A stretch of 64,000 bases of DNA, from NCBI GenBank assembly GCA_029975215.1, contig JARKPO010000005.1:62001-126000 (forward strand), given 5' to 3'. Under the pieces are notes generated by a model, which saw only the letters and a list, made by a program, of their open reading frames with translations, was not told where the DNA came from and ran no database searches. Source of the stretch: Levilinea sp. GTDB taxonomy: Bacteria > Chloroflexota > Anaerolineae > Anaerolineales > Anaerolineaceae. Shown piece by piece: positions 7,590 to 15,568 of the stretch. Position numbers and translations under genes: made by a program. Numbering within the stretch: position 1 is the first letter of the stretch; each line of letters starts with the position of its first letter.

Positions 7590-8409
7590 TGTGATCTCCT
7601 CGCCAAATTTTCAAGTCGCTTTTAGCTTTTCTTAGCCAATTGCCGATTGTTTTAGGCGTGACCTGATAATATTTACTCAAAGTCATTTCATCAGGGTCTT
7701 TTGATTCGATTTGCCAACCTTCAAGGTAATGGAGAATAAAAGCTGTACGAGTGGGTTCTCCCAATACTTGTAGTGCATCTTCGATTAAGGCCTTGCGCTC
7801 AACGGAAGACCACCGGCTTTCTCCCGGAATTAGGTGTTCTGAGCCAATTAGTATTTGTTCCCATTCATCTTTAACCTCTTCAGTTTCTTCGCCAGCTGTA
7901 TAAGGACTCGATAACAAATTTGCTTCGTCCTGTTCTCGCCGGTGATTACACTGCCGAAATACATCTATTGCGATCCGATCTAATGCATTCCAAAAACGAA
8001 CTTGCAGGTAATCACTTTGTCCTTCTGCGCCGAATATCTTTTCAAAAAGTTTTCGCATGATCTCGGCATATGCTTCATTCGCCAAATCGGAATCGAGGGA
8101 CCGAATTCGGTAATCCACCTGCCTCTGACAACGGACTAACAATATCTCTAGAAGGATATCAGCAACCAATTGCCTTTGATTTTGGGCGCTTTCCCTGATT
8201 AAGTAGACCAGTGTTTCTTCCTGTAGAAATCCAACTGCTTCTTTATCCGATATTTTCGCCCTGGCAATTACTCCTTCATCGGGTAATCCGATTGAAGAGA
8301 TTATTTGACTTTCTACAACACTCTCTCGCTTGTAAACATCGCCGTTTAAATTTCTTCGAGTGAGAGGTTCAAGGATTCGTTGGGGAAGCGTAGATGGCGT
8401 TTCAGGCAA
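7582..8409 (-). CDS. Sigma-70-like RNA polymerase sigma factor heading the ubiquitin-like operon
   Basis: A 275-residue protein. The central part (about 135-160, with FWNALDRIAIDVFRQ) matches a sigma region 2-like helix, and the C-terminal part has region 4 character: VLGEPTRTAFILHYLEGW followed by a helix-turn-helix (MTLSKYYQVTPKTIGNWLRK). It lacks the compact ECF layout because of about 90 extra residues at the N terminus. It is the first gene of a minus-strand run that continues into the helicase and the ubiquitin-like genes, so it may drive its own operon under stress or infection. An alternative reading is a diverged HTH regulator without sigma activity. Confidence 0.72.
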   Translation of the reverse strand: MPETPSTLPQRILEPLTRRNLNGDVYKRESVVESQIISSIGLPDEGVIARAKISDKEAVGFLQEETLVYLIRESAQNQRQLVADILLEILLVRCQRQVDYRIRSLDSDLANEAYAEIMRKLFEKIFGAEGQSDYLQVRFWNALDRIAIDVFRQCNHRREQDEANLLSSPYTAGEETEEVKDEWEQILIGSEHLIPGESRWSSVERKALIEDALQVLGEPTRTAFILHYLEGWQIESKDPDEMTLSKYYQVTPKTIGNWLRKAKSDLKIWRGDHNE

Positions 8410-8907
8410 GGGACCGTTCCTCCAATGGCCTCTACTAAGAGCTTACCCTATAATCATAATCGTTGAAGATAGGGATAACCGGAAATACAAAACTTAGTTT
8501 TGACCGTGTGAAAATCAAATCCAATTATTTGTTATTGATTTTCAATATTTCGATTCTATTTTTTTCAATCACTAGAGCCAGCCTTGATAAAACCTGAAAA
8601 TGTGCTTATAAGCCTCAATGGCATATCGTTCTTGGCTTGTATTAGACACAAGCTTAATCATATCATTAGATTTAGATTACTTTTTCAAATACACATCGCC
8701 CAAGAGGCATTATGCGATGAGTATTTACAGAAATCGTCGCATAAATGGCTTATTTGAGCCATTTATCTTCTTAAAAACTGGTCATACAATATTTCAAGTA
8801 CTTGGCATCGTCGTGAAACAATAAAGCATTCAAAGCGAGCCTTGAATGCTTTATTGTTTATCGGAATCCCTATTCAAAATTCCAGCGTGGTTTTTAGGCA
8901 AAAGGAC
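8410..8907. other. AT-rich intergenic stretch with one terminator
   Basis: About 500 bases without a convincing gene. It must hold the promoter of the minus-strand sigma/helicase/Ubl operon near 8410-8520, but I could not pick one -35/-10 pair with confidence. The only clear element is the hairpin at 8816-8859. A 68-codon plus-strand frame at 8618-8824 lacks a ribosome site, ends inside the hairpin and is probably chance. Confidence 0.6.
8816..8859 (-). terminator. Strong hairpin terminator
   Basis: A perfect 18-base-pair inverted repeat: AAACAATAAAGCATTCAA at 8816-8833 and its complement at 8842-8859, with an eight-base loop. The A/T-rich ends give a U-tract in either direction, so it can act bidirectionally. 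It lies just past the 3' end of the decayed glycoside hydrolase and insulates it from the sigma-factor operon upstream region. Confidence 0.8.
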
Positions 8908-9775
8908 TTACATTTGCATCTCCGTTGGTGTTGCAACCAGGATGGTCATTCCCTGCGTTTTACAGCCTACTGCGGACACATTCACTTGTATGCTTCCTGC
9001 CTCCGATCCTGCACGAATCGCTGCTAATGTCCGGCCGTAATAGGTAGAGTGTTCAGAACCTATGAAGCTCTCTTCTGTAAATGGCCTTGCGCTGCCAAAG
9101 CCCTGTAATATTCCAGCACCTTCCACTGTAACCGAAATGGAACGGCCTTCCAGCATTTTCACAGTGTCTTGATCATCCGTAATTTCAATCGTCAGAAAAG
9201 CCAGATCTTTGCCATTCGCCTGGAGGACGGGACGATCAACTCTCACATTGAGCTGGGTGGTTTCATTGGCAGACTTCAAATAGCTTCGGGAACATTCATT
9301 ACCCTGTGAATCATACGCAATCGCTTCCAGAATGCCGGGGATATATTTCGTCTTGAACAGCGCATTCATCTTCCGGACTTTCTTTTTCCCGAGCGACCTG
9401 CGTTGAGACATAATTCCACCTGGTCCGCATTGGAATACACTTCAACGAGTGCATTCTTGCCTTCACAGCCGGCCAACTCCAGCTCACGATGGCATCGGTA
9501 CCGCGCCATACCGATTTCGAGGGTCGCTCGCCGGAATGGTTCACCGGACGCACACAAATATACGGCTTTTCTTCCAGTCCCCACACCACTTTGTTGTAGT
9601 ACGCCTGGGCCGTGACATACCCGGTGATATCGATTAGGCCCTGTTCTGCCAGGATGCAGGGATACTCCTTCTAGAGTGCGCCTTTCTTCTTGCCATACTC
9701 CCACATGCCGGAGCCCGCTTCACCCAGGTAATCCCATCCCGCCCATTGAAAATCGCCAATCCTTGTTTTCGGAAA
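8908..9775 (-). pseudogene. Decayed C-terminal remnant of a GH2 beta-galactosidase-like gene
   Basis: The minus strand encodes pieces of one glycoside hydrolase family 2 protein in shifting frames. Starting near 9770 a frame reads GDFQWAGWDYLGEAGSGMWE, the typical GH2 active-site-barrel end, then meets an in-frame TAG near 9672. The frame then continues through VTAQAYYNKVVWGLEEKPY, shifts near 9470 into NALVEVYSNADQVELCLN, and shifts again near 9400 into LGKKKVRKMNALFKTKYIPG. From there a 150-residue Ig-like C-terminal domain is open to 8908. The N-terminal two thirds of the enzyme are missing. At least two frameshifts and one stop show it is dead. It ends abruptly near the DsrE gene, a likely recombination scar. 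Confidence 0.85.
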
Positions 9776-9825
9776 AGTACTCTTCGTCTGGCCTACTCAA
9801 TTGCAGGCTTCATTGAAAGACCGAG

Positions 9826-10167
9826 CTATAACGAGATCACCTTCCCCGCTTTGCTCATTGCCTCGATGATATCCGGCATCCCGCCGACGATGCCCACTTC
9901 GACACGCTCACCTAATCCAAAATAATCAAGACAGGTTTTACACAAGACCAGTTCGACACCTTTGGATTCTAGCTGTTTCAAAAGGTCAATAATTGGAGAG
10001 CCGTTGCAAGCCAGCTTCACGCCGTCGGTATAAAAGAGGATTTTTGCTGGTAGCATGCCAGATTCATTAATTAAGGTCAGGAATTTCTGGGCCAGCTTGC
10101 CCTGAAGGTCTGCGGGGGCATCACCCAGGCCATTGCGTGTAAAAAGCAAGACAGTCTGACTATCCAT
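9826..10167 (-). CDS. DsrE/YedF-like sulfur-relay-type protein
   Basis: A 113-residue DsrE-fold protein beginning MDSQTVLLFTRNGLGDAP. The core shows ILFYTDGVKLACNGSPIIDLL and VELVLCKTCLDYFGLGERVEVG, and the C terminus ends IEAMSKAGKVISL. The Cys in VKLACNG and the CKTC pair are the likely redox or persulfide residues. This pattern is typical of the C-terminal domain of YedF-type proteins associated with sulfur and selenium metabolism; the N-terminal TusA-like half is absent here. The ATG at 10167 overlaps the stop of the CGCAxxG gene by eight bases, so the two are translationally coupled. The open frame upstream of 10167 lies inside the neighbouring gene. Confidence 0.82.
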   Translation of the reverse strand: MDSQTVLLFTRNGLGDAPADLQGKLAQKFLTLINESGMLPAKILFYTDGVKLACNGSPIIDLLKQLESKGVELVLCKTCLDYFGLGERVEVGIVGGMPDIIEAMSKAGKVISL

Positions 10168-10642
10168 TGGTTTCACCATTGCTGTTGGATTGAATAGGTG
10201 GAAGATCATCGCGGGAGAGAATGTCGATAACATCCGCGGCCACTTCACCAGTAATTGTAATGCACTGCTGGATGTGCTCGGGCGAGCCCATCTGGAATTT
10301 GCGGATCAAAACCCGACAGCAGACACTTTTTCGGCGGGCTAAGAAACGGTCATGCAGTTCTTTAGCGGCCTCAAACATACCTGGCGTTGGCGCAGCCGCC
10401 TGCGTCCGGCCGTATTTCAACCCCAGTGACATAACACCCCCGGTTAGAGCGCCGCAAGCGCACCCAGCCAATCCCATGCCGACGGGAAAGCCGGAGGCCA
10501 GCTTGACTACTTCATCGGATACCGGTTTGCACAAATACTCGTTAGCAACCAGAAATACGGCTTCCGAGCAGAGAAACTGGCCATTGCGGTACATTTCCTC
10601 GGCTTCTGTCCTGGCTTTTTGGATTGCTTCATCTCGATCCAT
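10160..10642 (-). CDS. C_GCAxxG_C_C family protein
   Basis: A 160-residue protein starting MDRDEAIQKARTEAEEMY at an ATG preceded by AGGAGG. The family signature is present in order: a Cys in NGQFLCSEAVF, the GCACGALTGG motif (GCAxxG), and paired cysteines in RKSVCCRVL and the later QQCITITG. These proteins are thought to be redox or metal/cluster proteins and often stand near sulfur-relay genes. The downstream partner here is a DsrE-like protein, consistent with a sulfur or selenium handling pair. The exact reaction is unknown. Confidence 0.85.
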   Translation of the reverse strand: MDRDEAIQKARTEAEEMYRNGQFLCSEAVFLVANEYLCKPVSDEVVKLASGFPVGMGLAGCACGALTGGVMSLGLKYGRTQAAAPTPGMFEAAKELHDRFLARRKSVCCRVLIRKFQMGSPEHIQQCITITGEVAADVIDILSRDDLPPIQSNSNGETNG

Positions 10643-10947
10643 AACCTTTCCTCCTGATAGATTTGTTTCCGGACGGTTCATCCGCCCGGTGAATAACAAA
10701 AACGCTGCCGGCACATGGGCTAGCAGCGATCAAGAGGATTCTTGAAATTAAATCTCAAGCCTGGCTCGACGTAGTGTTCTGCCTGTGCTGGGCGTTTGTA
10801 GGCAACCAACTGGCTGCCTGTTTTAAAACGGCTCAAACGTAATGCTGCATAAACGCTTCTCTTTGTTTCTCAAAAAAGATAGGATATAGCCCGAAAACTC
10901 AGGGTTATTATACATCGATTTTTTTAAGGAGAAGTGGGTATGCCTTA

Positions 10948-10981
10948 TTGACATTCTTGAAATTATTTGTATAATACAAAT
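10948..10981 (+). promoter_or_regulatory. MarR promoter with overlapping palindromic operator
   Basis: TTGACA at 10948-10953 and TATAAT at 10970-10975 form a near-ideal sigma-70 promoter with a 16-base spacer. A perfect palindrome, ATTTGTAT-A-ATACAAAT at 10965-10981, sits across the -10 box. The core half-sites TTGTA and TACAA, three bases apart, recur upstream of the next gene (11509-11521). This fits autorepression by the MarR protein encoded 25 bases downstream. The rest of 10643-10947 shows nothing else I can support. Confidence 0.85.
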
Positions 10982-11005
10982 TATAGGATATACAAGTAAT
11001 CTATT

Positions 11006-11482
11006 ATGGATAAAGACTCTTTTCAACTTCTGTTCGCTGAAACGCTTCAACGGTTAACCAATGATCTGGTCCGTTATGCCGGGCTGCTGGATCGGGTCTG
11101 TACCGAAAATCTCAACATTACCGGTTCGCAAGGCTACACATTGCTGGCCATGCCAGACGGCGAGAGCATTTCCATGAATGATCTGAGCCTGAAGATGAAG
11201 CTGGCAGGTAGCACGATGACTCGGACGGTCGATCCGCTGGTCAAAAAAGGTCTGGTGGATCGCTACCCGGATGCGGAAGACCGGCGGGTGGTGCGGGTAC
11301 ACCTGACGGACGATGGCATTCGGGCCAAACGGCAGCTGCATGAGACGCTGCAGTGGTTCTTTTCGAGTGTCATGGAGGCAATTCCAGAGGGTGAGCGAGC
11401 GCAGGTCATTCAAAGCCTGGAACGGTTGAATGGGGCGATTATGAATGCTCTGCAGTGCTGCTTTCCATCGACGGAACCATAA
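11006..11482 (+). CDS. MarR-family transcriptional repressor
   Basis: A 158-residue winged-helix protein with the MarR layout: N-terminal dimerisation helix (LLFAETLQRLTNDLVRY), helix-turn-helix ISMNDLSLKMKLAGSTMTRT, the DPLVKKGLVDR helix and the wing EDRRVVRVHLTDDG. Length and domain order are normal. The promoter overlaps a perfect palindrome and a matching site precedes the downstream methyltransferase, so it probably controls itself and the methyltransferase-MFS-methyltransferase genes that follow. The effector is probably a small lipophilic or phenolic compound exported by the MFS pump; this is inferred from context. Confidence 0.9.
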   Translation: MDKDSFQLLFAETLQRLTNDLVRYAGLLDRVCTENLNITGSQGYTLLAMPDGESISMNDLSLKMKLAGSTMTRTVDPLVKKGLVDRYPDAEDRRVVRVHLTDDGIRAKRQLHETLQWFFSSVMEAIPEGERAQVIQSLERLNGAIMNALQCCFPSTEP

Positions 11483-11508
11483 ATTCGTCTCTTTTTTTGT
11501 GGAAATGG

Positions 11509-11521
11509 TTGTAATATACAA
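11509..11521 (+). promoter_or_regulatory. Second MarR-type operator
   Basis: TTGTA-ATA-TACAA repeats the half-sites and the three-base spacing of the palindrome at 10967-10979. It lies 38 bases before the methyltransferase start and after the MarR stop, so the downstream genes probably have their own repressed promoter. Confidence 0.65.
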
Positions 11522-11559
11522 ATTTTGCTAATAGCAAGAATAATTAGGAGACCAAGATC

Positions 11560-12219
11560 ATGAATGCTTCAACCGGTGTGGATGCTCGTTTATCACAAAA
11601 GGAAGTGCGGAATGTATACAACCGGATCGCGCGGGTTTATGACCTGTGGGGAACGCTGACTGAGACCCGTGCCCGCCAGCGGGGGATTGAATTGGCGGAT
11701 ATTCGGGATGGGGAACAGATTTTAGATGTCGCCGCCGGCACCGGTATGATTCTGACGGAGATCGTCCGCCGAAATCCAACCGGCATGACCGCGGCGATTG
11801 ATATTTCCGAAGGGATGCTGCAAAAAGCGCAGGCCAAGCTGAAGGATACCCGGGCGCCGGTGGAACTGAAACAGGGCAGCGCGTTCGAGATCTCGTACCC
11901 ATCGGGAACTTTTGATCTGCTCATCAATGGCTATATGTTTGACCTGATGCCCAATACTGCTGTTCCTCAGCTTCTAGCCGAATTCAAACGCGTGCTGAAA
12001 CCAGACGGCCGGCTTGTGCTAATCAATATGACGGAAGGAGAACGCTGGGGCAGCCACTTCTATGAGTGGATTTACCGCCAGTCACCGGCGCTGGTGGGCG
12101 GCTGCCGCGGCGTAAAACTGGCTGGTCCACTTGGACAGGCCGGGTTTAGGGTGATGGTCAGGGAATACCAGCAGCAGTTCTTTTTCCCTTCGGAAGTCAT
12201 TCTGGCCAAAGCCAGTTGA
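11560..12219 (+). CDS. Class I SAM-dependent methyltransferase (UbiE-like)
   Basis: A 219-residue methyltransferase. Motif I is ILDVAAGTGMILTEI (about 64-78), the acidic residue after strand 2 is AIDISEG, and motif post-I/IV is FDLLINGYMFDLMP, followed by FKRVLKPDGRLVLINM. The start ATG has an AGGAG nine bases upstream. The C terminus contains GGCRGV, shared in shape with the second methyltransferase at 13570, so the two are paralogues flanking the MFS exporter. The substrate is unknown; quinones, phenols or metalloid species are possible. It is probably controlled by the MarR protein through the operator at 11509. Confidence 0.85.
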   Translation: MNASTGVDARLSQKEVRNVYNRIARVYDLWGTLTETRARQRGIELADIRDGEQILDVAAGTGMILTEIVRRNPTGMTAAIDISEGMLQKAQAKLKDTRAPVELKQGSAFEISYPSGTFDLLINGYMFDLMPNTAVPQLLAEFKRVLKPDGRLVLINMTEGERWGSHFYEWIYRQSPALVGGCRGVKLAGPLGQAGFRVMVREYQQQFFFPSEVILAKAS

Positions 12220-12246
12220 GGATTAATAGGAAACGAAAGAAAGGAA

Positions 12247-13524
12247 ATGGATCAACCTATTCAACCACGCATAATGGATCGCCAGGCTCGCCGGGCCATC
12301 CTCCTCTTAGCTGGCAGCGTGATGCTGATGGAGACAGGCTACGGCATCGTGATGCCCATCTTTGCCAAACGGTTAGGCGAGCTGGGGGCCGGGGTGGAAA
12401 CCCTGGGTTACATGGCAATCGCCTTTGCCATCGGGCAGCTGATTATGGCGCCGATTCTGGGTTCACTGGCTGACCGGGTCGGCCGACGCCCGGTCATCCT
12501 CACTGCGCTGGCAGGTGTGGCGCTGGCCAACCTGGGCTTTCTACTGGTCAATTCATCTTCTGGGTATGTCCTGATCCGCATGGCTCAGGGCGCGGTCACG
12601 GCTGGCCTGCTGCCAGCCTCGATCAGCTTTGTGGCGGACGCGGTACCCGATACCCAGCGGGCGCGGTGGGTAGGTCTATTGATGGGCAGCTATGGCGCGG
12701 GATTTATTTTTGGCCCGGCGCTGGGCGGCTTTCTATACGATCAGGGAGGATTTGCAGCGCCGTTTACCGTCTCTGCCATCCTGGCCGCGGTTGGTTTATT
12801 GGCTACCCTGATATTGGTACCCGAAACGCGCAGGCAGATATCGCCCGACAAAGAACCTGCACCAGCAATAGACCGGAAGCTTCCCGACCCAAGGACCTGG
12901 TTCAATGTTGATTTTCGCATCCTGCCGCTGCTGGTGTTAGATTTCCTTGAGGTGTCCATCTTTGCCTTTGTCGAGCCGCAGCTGGCCGTGTATGCCTACC
13001 AGGGGCTGCACTACACCTCCAGCCAGTTCGGCCTGATTGTCAGCCTGTATGGATTGTCATTTGTGGCAGGTCAGTTTGGGCTGGGCCGGCTCAGCGACCG
13101 CTTTGGCCGCCGGCCGCTGATTGTCCTCGGTTTTATCTTCAAAATCATCTTCTACCTGGGTCTGACCCTGGCGAATGAGTTCTGGCTGTTGGTTCTGGCA
13201 GGTGTTTTTGGTGGCGTTGGTGGGGCGCTGATTTCCCCGGCGCTCAGCGCTGCCTACCTGGATCTGACAAGAGAGACTAATCGTTCCCGCGTGATGGGGC
13301 TCAAAGAGTCGGCCGCGGCGATGGGCGGAATTCTTGGACCCATGGGGGTGGTGATCGCGAGCCAGTGGATGCCACCGCTCGATATCTTCCGGGTTGCTGC
13401 CGGGTTTACCCTGGTCGGTGTCCTGCTAGCCTTCTTTGCACTCGGCTGTTCCAGGAAAAATGGAGCGGTGCGTTCTGGTCGGCCGGTTCGGATCGGCTGC
13501 TACCAGCGAGCAGCCGCAGATTAA
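12247..13524 (+). CDS. MFS drug-type efflux transporter
   Basis: A 425-residue integral membrane protein with about 12 helices. It carries the MFS signature after helix 2 (GSLADRVGRRPVIL) and its repeat in the second half (GRLSDRFGRRPLIV), which are typical of DHA1 proton-antiport drug exporters. The motif-C-like GSYGAGFIFGPALGG in helix 5 supports an antiporter. The AAGGA site sits very close to the ATG; a second ATG at 12274 is an alternative. It lies between two paralogous methyltransferases under a MarR regulator, suggesting modification and export of one toxic compound. Confidence 0.88.
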   Translation: MDQPIQPRIMDRQARRAILLLAGSVMLMETGYGIVMPIFAKRLGELGAGVETLGYMAIAFAIGQLIMAPILGSLADRVGRRPVILTALAGVALANLGFLLVNSSSGYVLIRMAQGAVTAGLLPASISFVADAVPDTQRARWVGLLMGSYGAGFIFGPALGGFLYDQGGFAAPFTVSAILAAVGLLATLILVPETRRQISPDKEPAPAIDRKLPDPRTWFNVDFRILPLLVLDFLEVSIFAFVEPQLAVYAYQGLHYTSSQFGLIVSLYGLSFVAGQFGLGRLSDRFGRRPLIVLGFIFKIIFYLGLTLANEFWLLVLAGVFGGVGGALISPALSAAYLDLTRETNRSRVMGLKESAAAMGGILGPMGVVIASQWMPPLDIFRVAAGFTLVGVLLAFFALGCSRKNGAVRSGRPVRIGCYQRAAAD

Positions 13525-13569
13525 GCGTGATCTCAAACCAATAAGTCAATTAATCGAGAGGAAACAACG

Positions 13570-14247
13570 ATGATAAAGGCTCACGAATACCAACCGCAGA
13601 CCATCAAACAGGCCTACAACCGACGGGGCTGGATTTACAGCAAAACCGTCGCCCCAATGGAATGGGAATACCACTTGGAGGCATTGGAACAGGCTAACCT
13701 CCAGCCAGGTGAGAAAGTCCTGGAGGTGGCCGTTGGCCCTGGGCTCACTGCTGTAGAAATCGCCAGGCGGGTCGGAAAAGAGGCCGTCTTTTCTGGTATG
13801 GACATCTCGACCAGTATGCTGGCCCTCACCGAGCAGCGCCTACGATCAAGTGGGTTTTCCCAGTTTGTATTGAAAGAAGGCAGTGCCACCCAGATACCGT
13901 ATTCATCCAACACCTTCGATGTCCTCTACAATGGCTATATGCTCGATCTCATCCCTGAAGAGGAGATGCCGGGTATCCTGGCGGAGTTCAAACGGTTGCT
14001 CAAGCCGGGGGGACGGATGATTTTGCTTAACATGAGCAAGGCAGATCAAGAGACCGTTTTATTTCGAGAGAGGCTTTACCAGTTCCTGCCACCAAAGCTT
14101 GTTTTGTACCTGATGGGCGGCTGCCGGCCAGTATTGATGGAAGATCTGACCTTGCGAGCGGGCTTTCATCAAGTGCGGCGGACGTATCTGGGCGGTAAAG
14201 CACCGTCCGAGATTGTTACCGCAATGAATCCGGCAAGCGAAAACTAA
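13570..14247 (+). CDS. Class I SAM-dependent methyltransferase, paralogue of the gene at 11560
   Basis: A 225-residue methyltransferase with motif I VLEVAVGPGLTAVEI (about 50-64), GMDISTSML, then FDVLYNGYMLDLIP and FKRLLKPGGRMILLNM. The NGYMxDLxP and GGCR elements match the methyltransferase upstream of the exporter, so the pair probably arose by duplication. It follows the MFS gene by 45 bases with a GAGGAAA ribosome site. It is likely part of the same MarR-controlled unit. The substrate cannot be read from the sequence. Confidence 0.85.
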   Translation: MIKAHEYQPQTIKQAYNRRGWIYSKTVAPMEWEYHLEALEQANLQPGEKVLEVAVGPGLTAVEIARRVGKEAVFSGMDISTSMLALTEQRLRSSGFSQFVLKEGSATQIPYSSNTFDVLYNGYMLDLIPEEEMPGILAEFKRLLKPGGRMILLNMSKADQETVLFRERLYQFLPPKLVLYLMGGCRPVLMEDLTLRAGFHQVRRTYLGGKAPSEIVTAMNPASEN

Positions 14248-14309
14248 ATTCGGAGCGGTGCATACTGTTTTTTAATGAGCTGTGCGATAATCTCTTGCTG
14301 AGGTGATTC

Positions 14310-15458
14310 ATGCTGCCACAACTCTCCCAAGAGGAAATGATCCGGTATTCGCGCCATCTGCTGATCCCGGAAGTCGGGCTTACGGGTCAGCGCAAGCTCA
14401 AGGACGCTTCCGTACTGCTGGTGGGCACTGGCGGGCTCGGTTCGCCGCTGGGCCTGTATCTTGCTGCGGCAGGCATTGGGCATATCGGCATTGTCGATTA
14501 TGACGTTGTGGATTGTTCGAACTTGCAGCGCCAGGTCATTCACGATACCAGCCGGGTGGGCAAGCTCAAGGTGGAGTCGGCGCGTCAGCGAATGCTTGAT
14601 CTCAACCCCCACATTCAGGTCGATGCTTATAATGAGGTTTTCAGCGCTGAAAATGCGGAGCAAATCGCTGGCGGTTACGATATCCTTGTGGATGGCACGG
14701 ATAATTTCCCAACGCGTTACCTGATCAACGATTTGTGTGTATTGACCGGCAGGCCATATGTATACGGTTCGATCTTTCGATTTGAGGGCCAGGTCAGTGT
14801 TTTTGATGCCCGCAGCGGGCCGTGCTACCGCTGCCTGTTTCCAGAACCGCCCCCGCCTGGGTCGGTTCCTACTTGTGCGGAGGGTGGTGTGTTTGGCGTA
14901 CTTCCAGGCACGGTTGGGACACTCCAGGGCACGGAGGTGATCAAAATAATCCTGGGCATCGGTGAGTCGCTGATCGGTCGCCTGCTGCTCTATGATGCAC
15001 TGGATTTGACCTTTCATACGGTTCAGCTGCGCAAGAACCCGAACTGTAAGATTTGCGGACCCAACCCACAGGTGACTCATCTGATCGATTACGAACAGTT
15101 TTGTGGCGTTCCAACCCGCGGCGTACACACACCGTTGGGCATCCCGGAGATTAGCGTACGGGAGCTGGCAGCGCGGCTGGATCGGGGTGAGGCGGTTCAC
15201 CTGCTGGATGTCCGCGAGGAGCTGGAAGGACAATTTTCACAGCTTACTGGTGCAAAAGTAATCCCATTAGCCCGGCTGCAAACATGCCTGGACGAGTTGG
15301 ATCCCTCTGTTGAATGGGTGGTGTTTTGTCGCAACGGGGTGCGTTCAGCACGCGCTGTAGAAGTATTATTGCAGGCTGGCTATTCGCGCATCTCCAATTT
15401 GCATGGCGGCATACTTGCCTGGGCAGAAGAAATAAATCCCAGCATGTTTGTTTTGTAA
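14310..15458 (+). CDS. moeB: MoeB/ThiF-like adenylyltransferase with C-terminal rhodanese domain
   Basis: A 382-residue protein. Residues 1-245 are a MoeB-type E1 domain: MIRYSRHLLIPEVG, nucleotide-binding VGTGGLGSPLG, the DYDVVDCSNLQRQV stretch, and zinc cysteines CYRC and CKIC. The candidate active cysteine is in PTCAEGGVFG. Residues about 280-382 are a rhodanese domain with the catalytic loop FCRNGVRS. Such fusions adenylate a ThiS/MoaD-type carrier and form its thiocarboxylate. No carrier-protein gene is adjacent. The start follows a GAGGTG site. It is unrelated in layout to the E1-like protein at the left end of the window. Confidence 0.88.
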   Translation: MLPQLSQEEMIRYSRHLLIPEVGLTGQRKLKDASVLLVGTGGLGSPLGLYLAAAGIGHIGIVDYDVVDCSNLQRQVIHDTSRVGKLKVESARQRMLDLNPHIQVDAYNEVFSAENAEQIAGGYDILVDGTDNFPTRYLINDLCVLTGRPYVYGSIFRFEGQVSVFDARSGPCYRCLFPEPPPPGSVPTCAEGGVFGVLPGTVGTLQGTEVIKIILGIGESLIGRLLLYDALDLTFHTVQLRKNPNCKICGPNPQVTHLIDYEQFCGVPTRGVHTPLGIPEISVRELAARLDRGEAVHLLDVREELEGQFSQLTGAKVIPLARLQTCLDELDPSVEWVVFCRNGVRSARAVEVLLQAGYSRISNLHGGILAWAEEINPSMFVL

Positions 15459-15568
15459 ATATCCATCCACGTCTGCCGATATACTCAGAAATATCCCCAA
15501 AATAAGTGCCTCGTTACGTCATTGATGATATAATTCAATAGCGATTGAAATATCCAGAAAGGAACCGC

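Noticed and set aside
8618..8824. 68-codon plus-strand open frame
   Set aside because: No ribosome site, no recognisable fold, and its end lies within a terminator hairpin.
10799..10830. Imperfect hairpin followed by TTTT near 10800-10826
   Set aside because: The stem is short and interrupted, and no plus-strand gene ends before it, so a terminator call is not justified.
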